Origin: Streptomyces sp. V2I9
Lineage (GTDB): Bacteria > Actinomycetota > Actinomycetes > Streptomycetales > Streptomycetaceae
DNA length: 64,000 nucleotides
Assembly (NCBI RefSeq): GCF_030817475.1
Contig: NZ_JAUSZJ010000002.1
Location: forward strand, 2,161,501-2,225,500
Direction: 5' to 3'
The notes under the pieces are model-generated. The model was not told the DNA's origin and ran no database searches. It saw only the letters and a list, made by a program, of their open reading frames with translations. Both the position numbers and the translations under genes were made by a program. Positions 38,048 to 45,794 of the stretch are shown piece after piece (position 1 is the stretch's first letter; each line of letters begins with the position of its first letter).

Positions 38048-38929
38048 ATGGCGGAAATCATCCAGCGGGACGGAACATGGACGTTCGACGGGGACACCGT
38101 GCGCATCGTGCCGGGAGGAAAGGCGCACCCGGTCCGTTCCGCGCTGGGGGAGGTCGCCGTACCCGTGCGGGCGGTGGCGGGCATCTCGTTCGAGCCGGAC
38201 CGCAAGGGCGGCCGGCTGCGGTTGCGGCTGCGCGGCGGGGCCTGCCCGGTGCTGCGGGCCGCCGACGGCCGGCTGGGCGACGGCGCCGACCCCTACGCGC
38301 TGACCGTGGAGAAGGACCGCACGGGGGTCGCGGAGTACTTCGTCGACGAGGTCCGCAACGCGCTGCTGATCGAGCAGGTGCCGGACGGTCCGGTGGACCG
38401 GTTCCTGCTGCCCGGCCCCGCCCTGCCGGTCTCCGGCGGGGGCGGTGACGGCACGGCCTCCTTCGACGGCGAGACCGTCCGGCTGACCTGGAACTGGAAG
38501 GCCGAGGAGTCCAAGACCGCCGGAGGCCCGGCCGTCATCCCGCTGGCGCGGATCGCGGCGGTGCGGTGGATGCCCTCGGTCGGGCTGGAGAACGGCTGGC
38601 TGCGCTTCGAGCCGGTCGAGGGGCCCGTCCCCGCGCCGCCGAAGTACGACCCGTACGCGCTGGACCTGTGGGGGATCTCCAAGAAGGAGCACACCGCCGT
38701 CCTGGTCGCGGCGGCGGTGCTGGTGCGGCTGCCCGCGGCCGGGAAGGCGCTCGACGCCCCGGAGGCGGCCCCGGCCGTGACGCGGGCCGCCGAGCCCGCC
38801 GCCCCTCCCGCCGGCGACCACGACGCGCTGCTGCGGCGGCTGCGGGAGCTGGGCGAGCTGCACCGGGCCGGGGTCCTCACCGACGACGAGTTCACCACCG
38901 CGAAGCAGGCCGTCCTGCGCATGATGTAA
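38048..38929 (+). CDS. DUF4429 protein with C-terminal SHOCT domain
   Basis: 293 aa from the ATG at 38048 (MAEIIQRDGTWTFDGDTVRI). Two related DUF4429 units are visible, about 1-115 (WTFDGDTVRIVPGG, VAGISFEPDRKGGRLRLRLR, YALTVEKDRTGVAEYFVDEV) and about 130-235 (ASFDGETVRLTWNWKAEESK, YALDLWGISKKEHTAVLVAA). After an Ala/Pro linker comes a SHOCT motif (LLRRLRELGELHRAGVLTDD, EFTTAKQAVL). SHOCT is a short oligomerisation domain. DUF4429 is PH-like in some members and its role is unknown. Follows desD but behind a terminator; probably its own transcript. Confidence 0.85.
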   Translation: MAEIIQRDGTWTFDGDTVRIVPGGKAHPVRSALGEVAVPVRAVAGISFEPDRKGGRLRLRLRGGACPVLRAADGRLGDGADPYALTVEKDRTGVAEYFVDEVRNALLIEQVPDGPVDRFLLPGPALPVSGGGGDGTASFDGETVRLTWNWKAEESKTAGGPAVIPLARIAAVRWMPSVGLENGWLRFEPVEGPVPAPPKYDPYALDLWGISKKEHTAVLVAAAVLVRLPAAGKALDAPEAAPAVTRAAEPAAPPAGDHDALLRRLRELGELHRAGVLTDDEFTTAKQAVLRMM

Positions 38930-38958
38930 GGCGTCCGGGCAGGATTGCTCGGCCCGCT

Positions 38959-39006
38959 TGCCCGATATCGGGCAGATTTCTTGCGTAAGCGCGCTCCGGC
39001 ACGCAA
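38959..39006. promoter_or_regulatory. two nested-spaced inverted repeats before a 91-aa gene
   Basis: TGCCCGATATCGGGCA (38959-38974) is a perfect 16-bp palindrome. TTGCGT (38981-38986) and ACGCAA (39001-39006) form a second inverted repeat with 14 nt between. Both fall in the 86-bp gap before the GTG at 39016, where the promoter should be. They look like binding sites for one or two dimeric regulators rather than a terminator, as no long stem can form. Confidence 0.6.
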
Positions 39007-39015
39007 TATCGACGG

Positions 39016-39291
39016 GTGCTCGAACGCCGCTCGTCGCATGACGACCTCATCGACCACCTCGTACGCTCCACCGCGCTCCAGCGCGGCGAGGCGGCGCGGG
39101 TGGTCCTCGACGTGCTGGCGTACTTCGACGAGAGCACCGACGACTTCGTCCGGCGCCGCCACCGCGAACTGCAGTCCGGCGGCCTGGTCAACACGGAGAT
39201 CTTCGAGCGGATCGCGGCCGAGCTGCCGCACCGCGCCGTGGCGCCGCCGGAGCTCTCGCTCCGCCAGCTGCGCCGCATCGTCTACGGCTGA
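39016..39291 (+). CDS. small conserved hypothetical protein, 91 aa
   Basis: Begins with GTG at 39016 (reads LERRSSHDDLIDHLVRSTAL). Highly charged and helical: LQRGEAARVVLDVLAYFDES, DDFVRRRHRELQSGGLVNTE, IFERIAAELPHRAVAPPELS, LRQLRRIVYG. No Cys, no membrane helix. I do not recognise a named domain; the size and helical pattern would suit a small DNA-binding or adaptor protein. It lies 71 nt upstream of glmS in the same direction, so may be read into glmS, and is preceded by two palindromic sites. Confidence 0.75.
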   Translation: MLERRSSHDDLIDHLVRSTALQRGEAARVVLDVLAYFDESTDDFVRRRHRELQSGGLVNTEIFERIAAELPHRAVAPPELSLRQLRRIVYG

Positions 39292-39362
39292 GCGAGCCGG
39301 GCGCCCGTGCGGGGCGTCCACCACGCGTGTGTACGTGTACGTCGAGGAGGGGCAGGGAATCC

Positions 39363-41192
39363 ATGTGCGGGATCGTCGGATACATCGGGAAGCGTGACGT
39401 CGCTCCGCTGCTGCTGGAAGGGCTCCAGCGGCTGGAGTACCGGGGGTACGACTCCGCCGGCATCGTCATCACCGGCAAGGCCGCGGCGGGCAAGCCGGGC
39501 ACGCTGAAGATGGTCAAGGCCAAGGGCCGGGTCCGCGAGCTGGAGGCCAAGGTCCCCAAGCGGTTCGCCGGCACCACGGGCATCGCCCACACCCGCTGGG
39601 CCACCCACGGCGCGCCCAGCGACGAGAACGCCCACCCCCACCTGGACGCGGAGAACAAGGTCGCCGTCGTCCACAACGGGATCATCGACAACGCCTCCGA
39701 GCTGCGCGCCCGGCTCACCGCGGACGGCGTGGTCTTCCTCTCCGAGACCGACACCGAGGTGCTGGTCCACCTGATCGCCCGCGCCGCGGCCGACACCCTG
39801 GAGGAGAAGGTCCGCGAGGCGCTGCGCCACGTCGAGGGCACCTACGGCATCGCCGTGCTGCACGCCGACTTCAACGACCGCATCGTGGTCGCCCGCAACG
39901 GCTCCCCGGTCGTCCTCGGCATCGGCGAGAAGGAGATGTTCGTCGCCTCCGATGTCGCCGCCCTGGTCGCCCACACCCGCCAGGTCGTCACGCTGGACGA
40001 CGGCGAGATGGCCACGCTGAAGGCCGACGACTTCCGTACGTACACCACGGAGGGCTCCACCACGACGGCCACGCCGACCACCGTGGAGTGGGAGGCCGAG
40101 TCGTACGACATGGGCGGCCACGACACGTACATGCACAAGGAGATCTCCGAGCAGGCCGACGCCGTGGACCGCGTGCTGCGCGGCCGCATCGACGACCGGT
40201 TCTCCACCGTGCACCTGGGCGGGCTCAACCTGGACGCCCGTGAGGCGCGCGGGGTGCGCCGGATCAAGATCCTCGGCTGCGGCACCTCGTACCACGCGGG
40301 CCAGATCGGCGCCCAGCTGATCGAGGAGCTGGCCCGCATCCCCGCCGACGCCGAGCCGGCCTCCGAGTTCCGCTACCGCAACCCGGTCGTGGACCCCGAC
40401 ACCCTGTACGTGGCCGTCTCCCAGTCGGGCGAGACGTACGACGTGCTGGCCGCCGTCCAGGAGCTGAAGCGGAAGGGCGCGCGGGTCCTCGGCGTGGTCA
40501 ACGTGGTCGGTTCCGCGATCGCCCGCGAGGCCGACGGCGGTACGTACGTCCACGCGGGCCCGGAGGTCTGCGTGGTCTCCACCAAGTGCTTCACCAACAC
40601 GGTGGTCGCCTTCGCGCTGCTCGCCCTGCACCTGGGCCGTATCCGTGACCTGTCGGTCGCGGACGGCAAGCGGATCATCGACGGGCTGCGCCGGCTGCCG
40701 GAGCAGATCAGCGAGATCCTGGCGGGCGAGGACGAGATCAAGCGGCTCGCGGCGGAGTACGCGGACGCCAAGTCGATGATGTTCATCGGCCGGGTGCGCG
40801 GCTACCCGGTGGCCCGCGAGGCGTCCCTGAAGCTCAAGGAGGTCTCGTACATCCACGCCGAGGCCTACCCGGCCTCGGAGCTGAAGCACGGGCCGCTCGC
40901 GCTGATCGAGCCCGCGATGCCGACCGTGGCGATCGTGCCGGACGACGACCTGCTGGAGAAGAACCGCGCCGCGATGGAGGAGATCAAGGCCCGCAGCGGC
41001 CGCATCCTCGCCGTCGCCCACCAGGTCCAGGAGAAGGCCGACCACACCATCGTCGTGCCGAAGAACGAGAACGAACTGGACCCGATCCTCATGGGCATCC
41101 CGCTCCAGCTGTTCGCGTACCACACGGCCCTGGCGATGGGCCGCGACATCGACAAGCCGCGCAACCTGGCGAAGTCCGTCACGGTCGAGTAG
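39363..41192 (+). CDS. glmS: glutamine-fructose-6-phosphate aminotransferase (GlmS)
   Basis: 609 aa from the ATG at 39363 (GAGGAGGGG upstream), giving MCGIVGYIGKRDVAPLLLEG with Cys2 as the glutaminase nucleophile after Met removal. N-terminal class II glutaminase, about 2-230 (RWATHGAPSDENAHPHLDAE, VHNGIIDN, LSETDTEVLVHLI). Two SIS isomerase domains, about 280-600 (GCGTSYHAGQIGAQLIEELA, VSQSGETYDVLAAVQELKRK, CVVSTKCFTNT, YPASELKHGPLALIEPAMP). It converts fructose-6-phosphate and glutamine to glucosamine-6-phosphate for cell wall and amino-sugar synthesis. Complete. Ends at KSVTVE, the conserved C-terminus. Confidence 0.96.
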   Translation: MCGIVGYIGKRDVAPLLLEGLQRLEYRGYDSAGIVITGKAAAGKPGTLKMVKAKGRVRELEAKVPKRFAGTTGIAHTRWATHGAPSDENAHPHLDAENKVAVVHNGIIDNASELRARLTADGVVFLSETDTEVLVHLIARAAADTLEEKVREALRHVEGTYGIAVLHADFNDRIVVARNGSPVVLGIGEKEMFVASDVAALVAHTRQVVTLDDGEMATLKADDFRTYTTEGSTTTATPTTVEWEAESYDMGGHDTYMHKEISEQADAVDRVLRGRIDDRFSTVHLGGLNLDAREARGVRRIKILGCGTSYHAGQIGAQLIEELARIPADAEPASEFRYRNPVVDPDTLYVAVSQSGETYDVLAAVQELKRKGARVLGVVNVVGSAIAREADGGTYVHAGPEVCVVSTKCFTNTVVAFALLALHLGRIRDLSVADGKRIIDGLRRLPEQISEILAGEDEIKRLAAEYADAKSMMFIGRVRGYPVAREASLKLKEVSYIHAEAYPASELKHGPLALIEPAMPTVAIVPDDDLLEKNRAAMEEIKARSGRILAVAHQVQEKADHTIVVPKNENELDPILMGIPLQLFAYHTALAMGRDIDKPRNLAKSVTVE

Positions 41193-41211
41193 ACGGCCGC
41201 GCGCAGACATC

Positions 41212-41246
41212 GGGCCCCGTACCGTCCCCGTGACGGTGCGGGGCCC
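41212..41246 (+). terminator. terminator after glmS
   Basis: A 15-bp stem, GGGCCCCGTACCGTC (41212-41226) with GACGGTGCGGGGCCC (41232-41246), one G-T pair and a 5-nt loop. It lies 19 nt after the glmS stop. Confidence 0.8.
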
Positions 41247-41332
41247 AACGCGTGCCGCAGCGAAGGCTTCTGACGGTGCCTCAACTCGGCCGAGGGCTCT
41301 CCGGGTGCCCTCGGGGCTCGCGGAGGGTGCGC

Positions 41333-41854
41333 TCAGGGGATGACGACGACGGGGCGCTGCGCGCGGCGCGCGAGGCGGCCGGCCACGGAGCCGAAGATCC
41401 GGCCGACGATGCCGTGCGTGGAGCCCACCACGATGGCGTCGGCGGCGTACTCCCGGCCGACCTCCTCCAGTTCGTGGCAGATGTCGCCCCCGCGCTCGAC
41501 CAGCACCCAGGGGACGTCGGAGAGATAGTCCGCGCAGGCCAGCTCCAGGCCGAGGACCTCGGTGCGGTGGTCGGGGACGTCCACGAAGACGGGGGGCTCG
41601 CAGCCCGCCCAGACCGTGGTCGGCAGCCTGTTGGCGACATGGACGATGATCAGGCCGGATCCGGACCGGCCCGCCATGCCGATGGCATAGGCGAGGGCCC
41701 GCTCGCTGGACGTGGAGCCGTCGAAACCGACCACGACTCCGTGCCGGAAGGCGGGATCGCACGCATGGCGTGCTTCTTCGACCGTGCGCGGCTCCGACGC
41801 GGGGTCGGCTACCGGCTTGCGGTCCTTGGGTTCAGGGATTTCGTGACCGGCCAT
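41333..41854 (-). CDS. universal stress protein (UspA family)
   Basis: 173 aa single-domain Usp. HGVVVGFDGSTSSERALAYA (near 38) is the first strand with the Asp; the ATP-binding C-terminal motif is DAIVVGSTHGIVGRIFGSVA (G-x2-G-x9-G-S near 145) followed by GRLARRAQRPVVVIP. The Walker-like motif is intact, so ATP binding is likely. A 37-residue N-terminal extension (KDRKPVADPASEPRTVEEAR) is disordered. Such proteins act in dormancy and stress. Monocistronic, convergent with glmS, divergent from the adpA regulatory region; TACCCCCAAGGGTA at 41962-41975 is an inverted repeat in its upstream region. Confidence 0.88.
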   Translation of the reverse strand: MAGHEIPEPKDRKPVADPASEPRTVEEARHACDPAFRHGVVVGFDGSTSSERALAYAIGMAGRSGSGLIIVHVANRLPTTVWAGCEPPVFVDVPDHRTEVLGLELACADYLSDVPWVLVERGGDICHELEEVGREYAADAIVVGSTHGIVGRIFGSVAGRLARRAQRPVVVIP

Positions 41855-42614
41855 CGGTGTCTCGGCGAAGAGAGTCCTCGTGAGGAGGGAACGGTTTCGA
41901 GGTGCATCAGGTGCGTCAGCTGATGGTGAAGCTGTGTCCGGGAATCATCTTCCCAACCCCATACCCCCAAGGGTACGGCGTCACTCCTCCACCGCCCAGA
42001 CCCCCGCAAAAGCGTGCGCGGCGCTGGAGGGAGCATGCACGAGCCTGTCCGGGATGGCAATGCCGGTTGTGTCGTACACCTGCCTGGGGGCGGTCGAACA
42101 CGGGCGACCGTCCTGTTTTTCACGAGCGCCGGAGGAAGCGTGCCGGACCCGGCGGCGGGGCCCGCACCCGGTCTCCGTTGGCCACGCCCCGGCGGTTCCG
42201 TCACCCGGACGCGTGGAGGTCCGGGCGACCCGCCGCGGCGCCCCTCCCGCCCGGACCCGGCGACGGCCTCCGAAGGGGCCGACCGCGAGGTCGGCGGGAC
42301 CCTCGCCGGCGGGCCGCCCGTCCCGGCGGGGGCCCAGTGGATCTCGTGTCCCACAGCGGATCGGCCGGTGCGTGCAGCCCCGCACCACCGCGGTCCACCG
42401 TGCGTCGCGGCGGCCCGCCGCGGCGGCGCTCCGCGCTCCGGACGCACCGGGATTCACCACGGCGAGGGAGCGCACCGGCGCGGTGTTCTCCGGGTGGTTG
42501 TGCGCCCGGCGTGACCGGATTCAGCACACACAACCGACTATTTCAAGCCAACTTCACCCGGGGGTACTCCCCTTCACCGGATGGCCGGACATCCCGCCGC
42601 CCACCAGGCAGGAA

Positions 42615-42630
42615 CGGACCGCGCGGTACG
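42615..42630. promoter_or_regulatory. candidate gamma-butyrolactone receptor (ArpA-like) box
   Basis: CGGACCGCGCGGTACG is a near-perfect palindrome (one mismatched pair, centre ACCGCGCGGT). Each half fits the known ArpA half-site GG(T/C)CGGT(A/T)(T/C)G(T/G) at about 8 of 11 positions. It lies 272 bp before adpA, a plausible place for promoter repression. The identity is inferred. Confidence 0.5.
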
Positions 42631-42658
42631 CTTTCACCCGACGCGGACGGGCCACCTT

Positions 42659-42688
42659 CGCGAAGGGCACTTCCCTGCGCCCTTCGCG
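42659..42688 (+). other. stem-loop in the probable adpA leader
   Basis: CGCGAAGGGC (42659-42668) and GCCCTTCGCG (42679-42688) form a perfect 10-bp stem with a 10-nt loop, about 215-245 nt before the adpA start. If transcription begins near 42640-42655 it would sit at the mRNA 5' end and could stabilise or attenuate the message. Confidence 0.45.
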
Positions 42689-42901
42689 GATGGAACGCTT
42701 CGTGATCGAACGCTTCACGCCACGTTTCCTTATCGACATTGAGCTGGTGGGGGAAGGTGTCACGGCGGGACCACGCGACGCAGTAGATTTCGATCTTGAA
42801 AATCGGGGACTGGGGACACGTGCGACACCGAGGGGAAACGTGCTGGAGCGACAGGCCCGTAAGGACCAGGGAGACGCGAACACCGAGGGGGGCTTAGCGT
42901 C

Positions 42902-44119
42902 ATGAGCCAGGACTCCGCCGCCGCGACGGAGGCCGCACGCAAGCTGACCGGGCGGCGACGCCGGGAAGTCGTTGCCGTGCTGCTGTTCAGCGGCGGCCCT
43001 ATCTTCGAGAGCTCCATCCCGCTCTCCGTTTTCGGAATCGACCGGCAGGACGCGGGAGTTCCCCGCTACCGCCTGTTGGTCTGCGGGGGCGAGGAAGGAC
43101 CGCTGCGCACCACCGGCGGCCTCGAACTCACCGCGCCGTACGGCCTGGAGGCGATCAGCAGGGCCGGCACCGTGGTGGTGCCCGCCTGGCGGTCGATCAC
43201 CTCGCCGCCGCCCGCCGAGGCTCTGGACGCGCTGCGGCGCGCCCACGAGGAGGGCGCCCGCATCGTCGGTCTGTGCACGGGAGCCTTCGTGCTCGCGGCC
43301 GCCGGCCTGCTGGACGGACGGCCGGCCACCACACACTGGATGTACGCGCCGACGCTGGCCAAGCGCTATCCGTCGGTGCACGTCGATCCGCGCGAGCTGT
43401 TCGTGGACGACGGCGATGTGCTGACGTCCGCCGGCACGGCCGCCGGGATCGATCTCTGCCTCCATATAGTCCGCACCGACCACGGCACGGAGGCCGCCGG
43501 GGCACTCGCCCGCAGGCTCGTGGTGCCGCCGCGGCGCAGTGGCGGGCAGGAGCGCTACCTGGACAGGTCTTTACCCGAGGAGATCGGCTCCGACCCGCTC
43601 GCCGAGGTCGTGGCCTGGGCCCTGGAGCATCTGCACGAGCAGTTCGACGTGGAGACGCTCGCCGCGCGCGCCTACATGAGCAGGCGGACCTTCGACCGCA
43701 GGTTCCGTTCGCTCACCGGGAGCGCACCGCTGCAGTGGCTGATCACCCAGCGGGTGCTGCAGGCGCAGCGGCTGCTGGAGACCTCCGACTACTCGGTGGA
43801 CGAGGTCGCCGGCCGCTGCGGCTTCCGCTCCCCGGTCGCGCTGCGCGGGCACTTCCGCCGCCAGCTCGGCTCCTCCCCCGCCGCGTACCGGGCCGCCTAC
43901 CGGGCCCGTCGTCCGCAGGGGGTGGCGGAGAGCGCCACGACGGTGGTCGAGACGATGGTGCCCAGCCAGGGGCCGCCGTCCGGACGCCGGGGCTCTCCGG
44001 CGTCTTCCGCACCGGTGGTCCTGGCGGCCTCGGTGGGGTCCGGGGAGCACTCCCTGCCCGGTCCCGACGCGTTCGTTCCCGGACGCCCGGCGCTGCCGGG
44101 GCAGCGGAGTGCCCCGTAG
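42902..44119 (+). CDS. adpA: AdpA, master regulator of development (AraC/XylS with DJ-1 domain)
   Basis: 405 aa, ATG at 42902 with GAGGGGGG 9 nt upstream. Residues about 20-205: ThiJ/PfpI/DJ-1-like dimerisation domain (VVAVLLFSGGPIFESSIPLS, ARIVGLCTGAFVLAAAGLLD). Residues about 230-335: AraC double helix-turn-helix (VETLAARAYMSRRTFDRRFR, SVDEVAGRCGFRSPVALRGH). The core is essentially that of S. griseus AdpA as I remember it. Codon 224 (43571-43573) is TTA in the linker between domains, the bldA-dependence point of adpA genes. Residues 345-405 are a variable disordered tail. It controls hundreds of morphological and secondary-metabolite genes. orn follows 10 nt later, so they probably share transcripts. 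Confidence 0.96.
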   Translation: MSQDSAAATEAARKLTGRRRREVVAVLLFSGGPIFESSIPLSVFGIDRQDAGVPRYRLLVCGGEEGPLRTTGGLELTAPYGLEAISRAGTVVVPAWRSITSPPPAEALDALRRAHEEGARIVGLCTGAFVLAAAGLLDGRPATTHWMYAPTLAKRYPSVHVDPRELFVDDGDVLTSAGTAAGIDLCLHIVRTDHGTEAAGALARRLVVPPRRSGGQERYLDRSLPEEIGSDPLAEVVAWALEHLHEQFDVETLAARAYMSRRTFDRRFRSLTGSAPLQWLITQRVLQAQRLLETSDYSVDEVAGRCGFRSPVALRGHFRRQLGSSPAAYRAAYRARRPQGVAESATTVVETMVPSQGPPSGRRGSPASSAPVVLAASVGSGEHSLPGPDAFVPGRPALPGQRSAP

Positions 44120-44129
44120 GGTGGGGCCC

Positions 44130-44735
44130 ATGAACGACCGCATGGTGTGGATCGACTGCGAGATGACCGGGCTCTCGTTGACGGACGACGCACTCATCGA
44201 GGTGGCCGCCCTGGTCACCGACTCGGAGTTGAACGTGCTCGGCGAAGGGGTGGACATCGTGATCCGCCCGCCGGACGCGGCCCTGGAGACGATGCCCGAG
44301 GTGGTGCGGCAGATGCACACCGCCTCGGGCCTCCTCGACGAGCTGGCCGGGGGCACCACCCTGGCGGACGCCGAGGAGCAGGTCCTGGCCTACGTCCGCG
44401 AGCATGTGAAGGAGCCCGGCAAGGCCCCGCTCTGCGGAAACTCGGTCGGTACCGACCGCGGGTTCCTGGCGCGGGACATGCGGGAGCTGGAGGGGTACCT
44501 CCACTACCGGATCGTGGACGTGTCCTCGGTCAAGGAACTGGCCAGGCGCTGGTTCCCGCGGGCGTATTTCAACAGCCCGGACAAGAACGGCAACCACCGG
44601 GCGCTGGCGGACATCCGTGACTCCATCACGGAGCTCCGCTACTACCGGGAGGCGGTCTTCGTGCCGCAGCCCGGCCCGGACTCCGAGCGCGCCAAGGAGA
44701 TCGCGGCGCGTCTGGCGGCCCCGGCCGCACCGTAG
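44130..44735 (+). CDS. orn: oligoribonuclease
   Basis: 201 aa from the ATG at 44130 (MNDRMVWIDCEMTGLSLTDD). DEDDh 3'-5' exoribonuclease: Exo I WIDCEMTGL (D and E near 9-11), Exo II LCGNSVGTDRGFLARDMREL (D near 113), Exo III NGNHRALADIRDSITELRYY with the catalytic His and Asp near 158-163. It degrades 2-5 nt RNAs and pGpG, the breakdown product of cyclic-di-GMP. In Streptomyces orn is required for normal aerial growth. 10 nt after adpA, the conserved adpA-orn arrangement. Confidence 0.96.
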   Translation: MNDRMVWIDCEMTGLSLTDDALIEVAALVTDSELNVLGEGVDIVIRPPDAALETMPEVVRQMHTASGLLDELAGGTTLADAEEQVLAYVREHVKEPGKAPLCGNSVGTDRGFLARDMRELEGYLHYRIVDVSSVKELARRWFPRAYFNSPDKNGNHRALADIRDSITELRYYREAVFVPQPGPDSERAKEIAARLAAPAAP

Positions 44736-44830
44736 GAACCCGCTGGTCACGGGCGCGCCGAGCGCCCGTGGACCGGCGCCGGGAAACGGTGGCGCGAGCA
44801 CCCTCCCGGACCCTGTACACTTTTTCTCGG

Positions 44831-44848
44831 CCGGTCGGAAACGACCGG
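44831..44848 (+). other. GAAA-tetraloop hairpin just upstream of tRNA-His
   Basis: CCGGTCG (44831-44837), GAAA, CGACCGG (44842-44848): a perfect 7-bp stem with a GNRA tetraloop ending 7 nt before the tRNA. TACACT at 44815-44820 is a possible -10, which would place the hairpin in the 5' leader of the tRNA precursor, next to the RNase P cut. Confidence 0.5.
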
Positions 44849-44855
44849 ACGACAT

Positions 44856-44929
44856 GGTGGGTATAGCTCAGATGGTAGAGCACCTGGTTGTGGTCCAGGA
44901 TGTCGCGGGTTCAAGTCCCGTTACTCACC
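44856..44929 (+). tRNA. tRNA-His (GTG anticodon)
   Basis: Full cloverleaf: acceptor GTGGGTA (44857-44863) with TACTCAC (44922-44928), D-arm AGCTCAGATGGTAGAGC, anticodon stem CCTGG (44883-44887)/CCAGG (44895-44899) with loop TTGTGGT and anticodon GTG at 44890-44892, T-arm GCGGGTTCAAGTCCCGT. G at 44856 (position -1) opposite C73 at 44929 is the histidine identity pair. CCA is not encoded; CCTGAG follows. Confidence 0.96.
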
Positions 44930-44936
44930 CTGAGAG

Positions 44937-44966
44937 AAGGGCCCCGGTCTGCGGACCGGGGCCCTT
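44937..44966 (+). terminator. terminator after tRNA-His
   Basis: AAGGGCCCCGGTC (44937-44949), loop TGCG, GACCGGGGCCCTT (44954-44966): a perfect 13-bp stem beginning 8 nt after the tRNA. It can also end the convergent LPMO transcript. Confidence 0.85.
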
Positions 44967-44990
44967 CCGCTTTCCCTGCCGCGCGCCGGG

Positions 44991-45581
44991 TCAGAACGTG
45001 ACGTCGGAGCAGGCGTAGAACGCGTTGCCCGTGTCCGCGATGGTCCAGACGCCGAGGATCAGGTGCTTGCCCGATTTCTGGGGCAGTGCGCCCGCGTGCG
45101 TGACCGTCGCCCCCGGCTGCCGGCCGCCGAAGGGCACGGTCAGGAAGGGCTGCGGTTCCAGGTCGGCGCGGGTGAGGGGCTTCGACGGGTCGTAGCCGTC
45201 CTTGGTGACGTAGTACCGGAAGTCGGTGGTGGCGTGCCGGGCGGTGATCCGCCAGCGGAAGGTGTGGCTCGCGCCGGCGTTCACGGAGGTGGCGGGCCAG
45301 GCTCCGCCGCGCGGGTCGTCCAGCTCGGCGAACCGCTGGTTGCCTCCGGCGCAGATCAGGCCGTCACGGGGGCCGCGCGCCGGGAAGCCCTTGGGGCCTT
45401 CCACGCTCGGCGGCTCCCACTGGATCTGTCCGCAGTTGCGGACCGTGCCGTTGCCGCAGAGCTGCTGCCGGCTGATGGGCGAGTCGGTGTACCCGTGGCT
45501 CTGCGCACTGCCGGAGGTGGCCAGCAGGGATGCCCCGGCGACGCCGAGGCCGAGGAGTAAGGACGTGATCTTTCTGCGCAT
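44991..45581 (-). CDS. lytic polysaccharide monooxygenase, AA10 family (chitin-binding)
   Basis: 196 aa secreted copper enzyme. Signal peptide about 1-28 ending GSAQS, so the mature protein starts at His29 (HGYTDSPISRQQLC), the copper histidine-brace residue. The second brace His is probably in AGASHTFRWRITARH near residue 110. Further AA10 features: NCGQIQWEPPSVEGPKGFP, RYYVTKDGYDP and the C-terminal HLILGVWTIADTGNAFYACS. No extra binding module. It cleaves crystalline chitin or cellulose oxidatively. A perfect DasR palindrome 67-82 bp upstream suggests control by GlcNAc-6-phosphate and favours chitin. Confidence 0.93.
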   Translation of the reverse strand: MRRKITSLLLGLGVAGASLLATSGSAQSHGYTDSPISRQQLCGNGTVRNCGQIQWEPPSVEGPKGFPARGPRDGLICAGGNQRFAELDDPRGGAWPATSVNAGASHTFRWRITARHATTDFRYYVTKDGYDPSKPLTRADLEPQPFLTVPFGGRQPGATVTHAGALPQKSGKHLILGVWTIADTGNAFYACSDVTF

Positions 45582-45647
45582 GTGGTGCTCCTGAGGTGAG
45601 GGGTGGAGCTTGCGGACAGACGGACCGGAGCGCGGCGGCTCGCCATG

Positions 45648-45663
45648 CTTGGTCTAGACCAAG
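45648..45663 (-). promoter_or_regulatory. DasR-responsive element (dre)
   Basis: CTTGGTCTAGACCAAG is a perfect 16-bp palindrome containing TGGTCTAGACCA, the core of the DasR site in Streptomyces. It lies 67 bp upstream of the LPMO start in a 213-bp promoter region (45582-45794) that otherwise shows nothing. Confidence 0.85.
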
Positions 45664-45794
45664 ACGGAGGGTAGTCCTGCCCCTTGGTCATGTCCACACC
45701 ACTGAAAGCAGGCACTCCGAGTCCGGAGTCCCCACGCACCGAACCGGCCCCGGAGCGCCCGTGACCGGCCTGGTGTGCGTGGGGACACCCGCCG

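Larger units (their letters stand above)
41855..42901. other. 1.05-kb regulatory region upstream of adpA
   Basis: No convincing gene: the open frames here are Arg/Pro/Gly-rich and lack ribosome binding sites. Sites seen: TACCC-N4-GGGTA (41962-41975) and a GGGGTACTCCCC-like sequence near 42562, CGGACCGCGCGGTACG (42615-42630) resembling a gamma-butyrolactone receptor box, a 10-bp stem-loop at 42659-42688, and GAACGCTTC twice (42693-42701, 42708-42716). GC falls toward 42720-42800, near the gene. A long, multi-signal leader is expected for adpA. Confidence 0.6.

Noticed and set aside
38959..38974. Terminator of the DUF4429 gene
   Set aside because: The palindrome has no loop and only 8-bp arms with AT-rich centre; it suits a DNA-binding site better than an RNA hairpin.
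42014..42514. Open frames in the adpA upstream region
   Set aside because: Arg/Pro/Gly-rich translations, no Shine-Dalgarno sequence, and frames on both strands are equally open; better explained as regulatory DNA.
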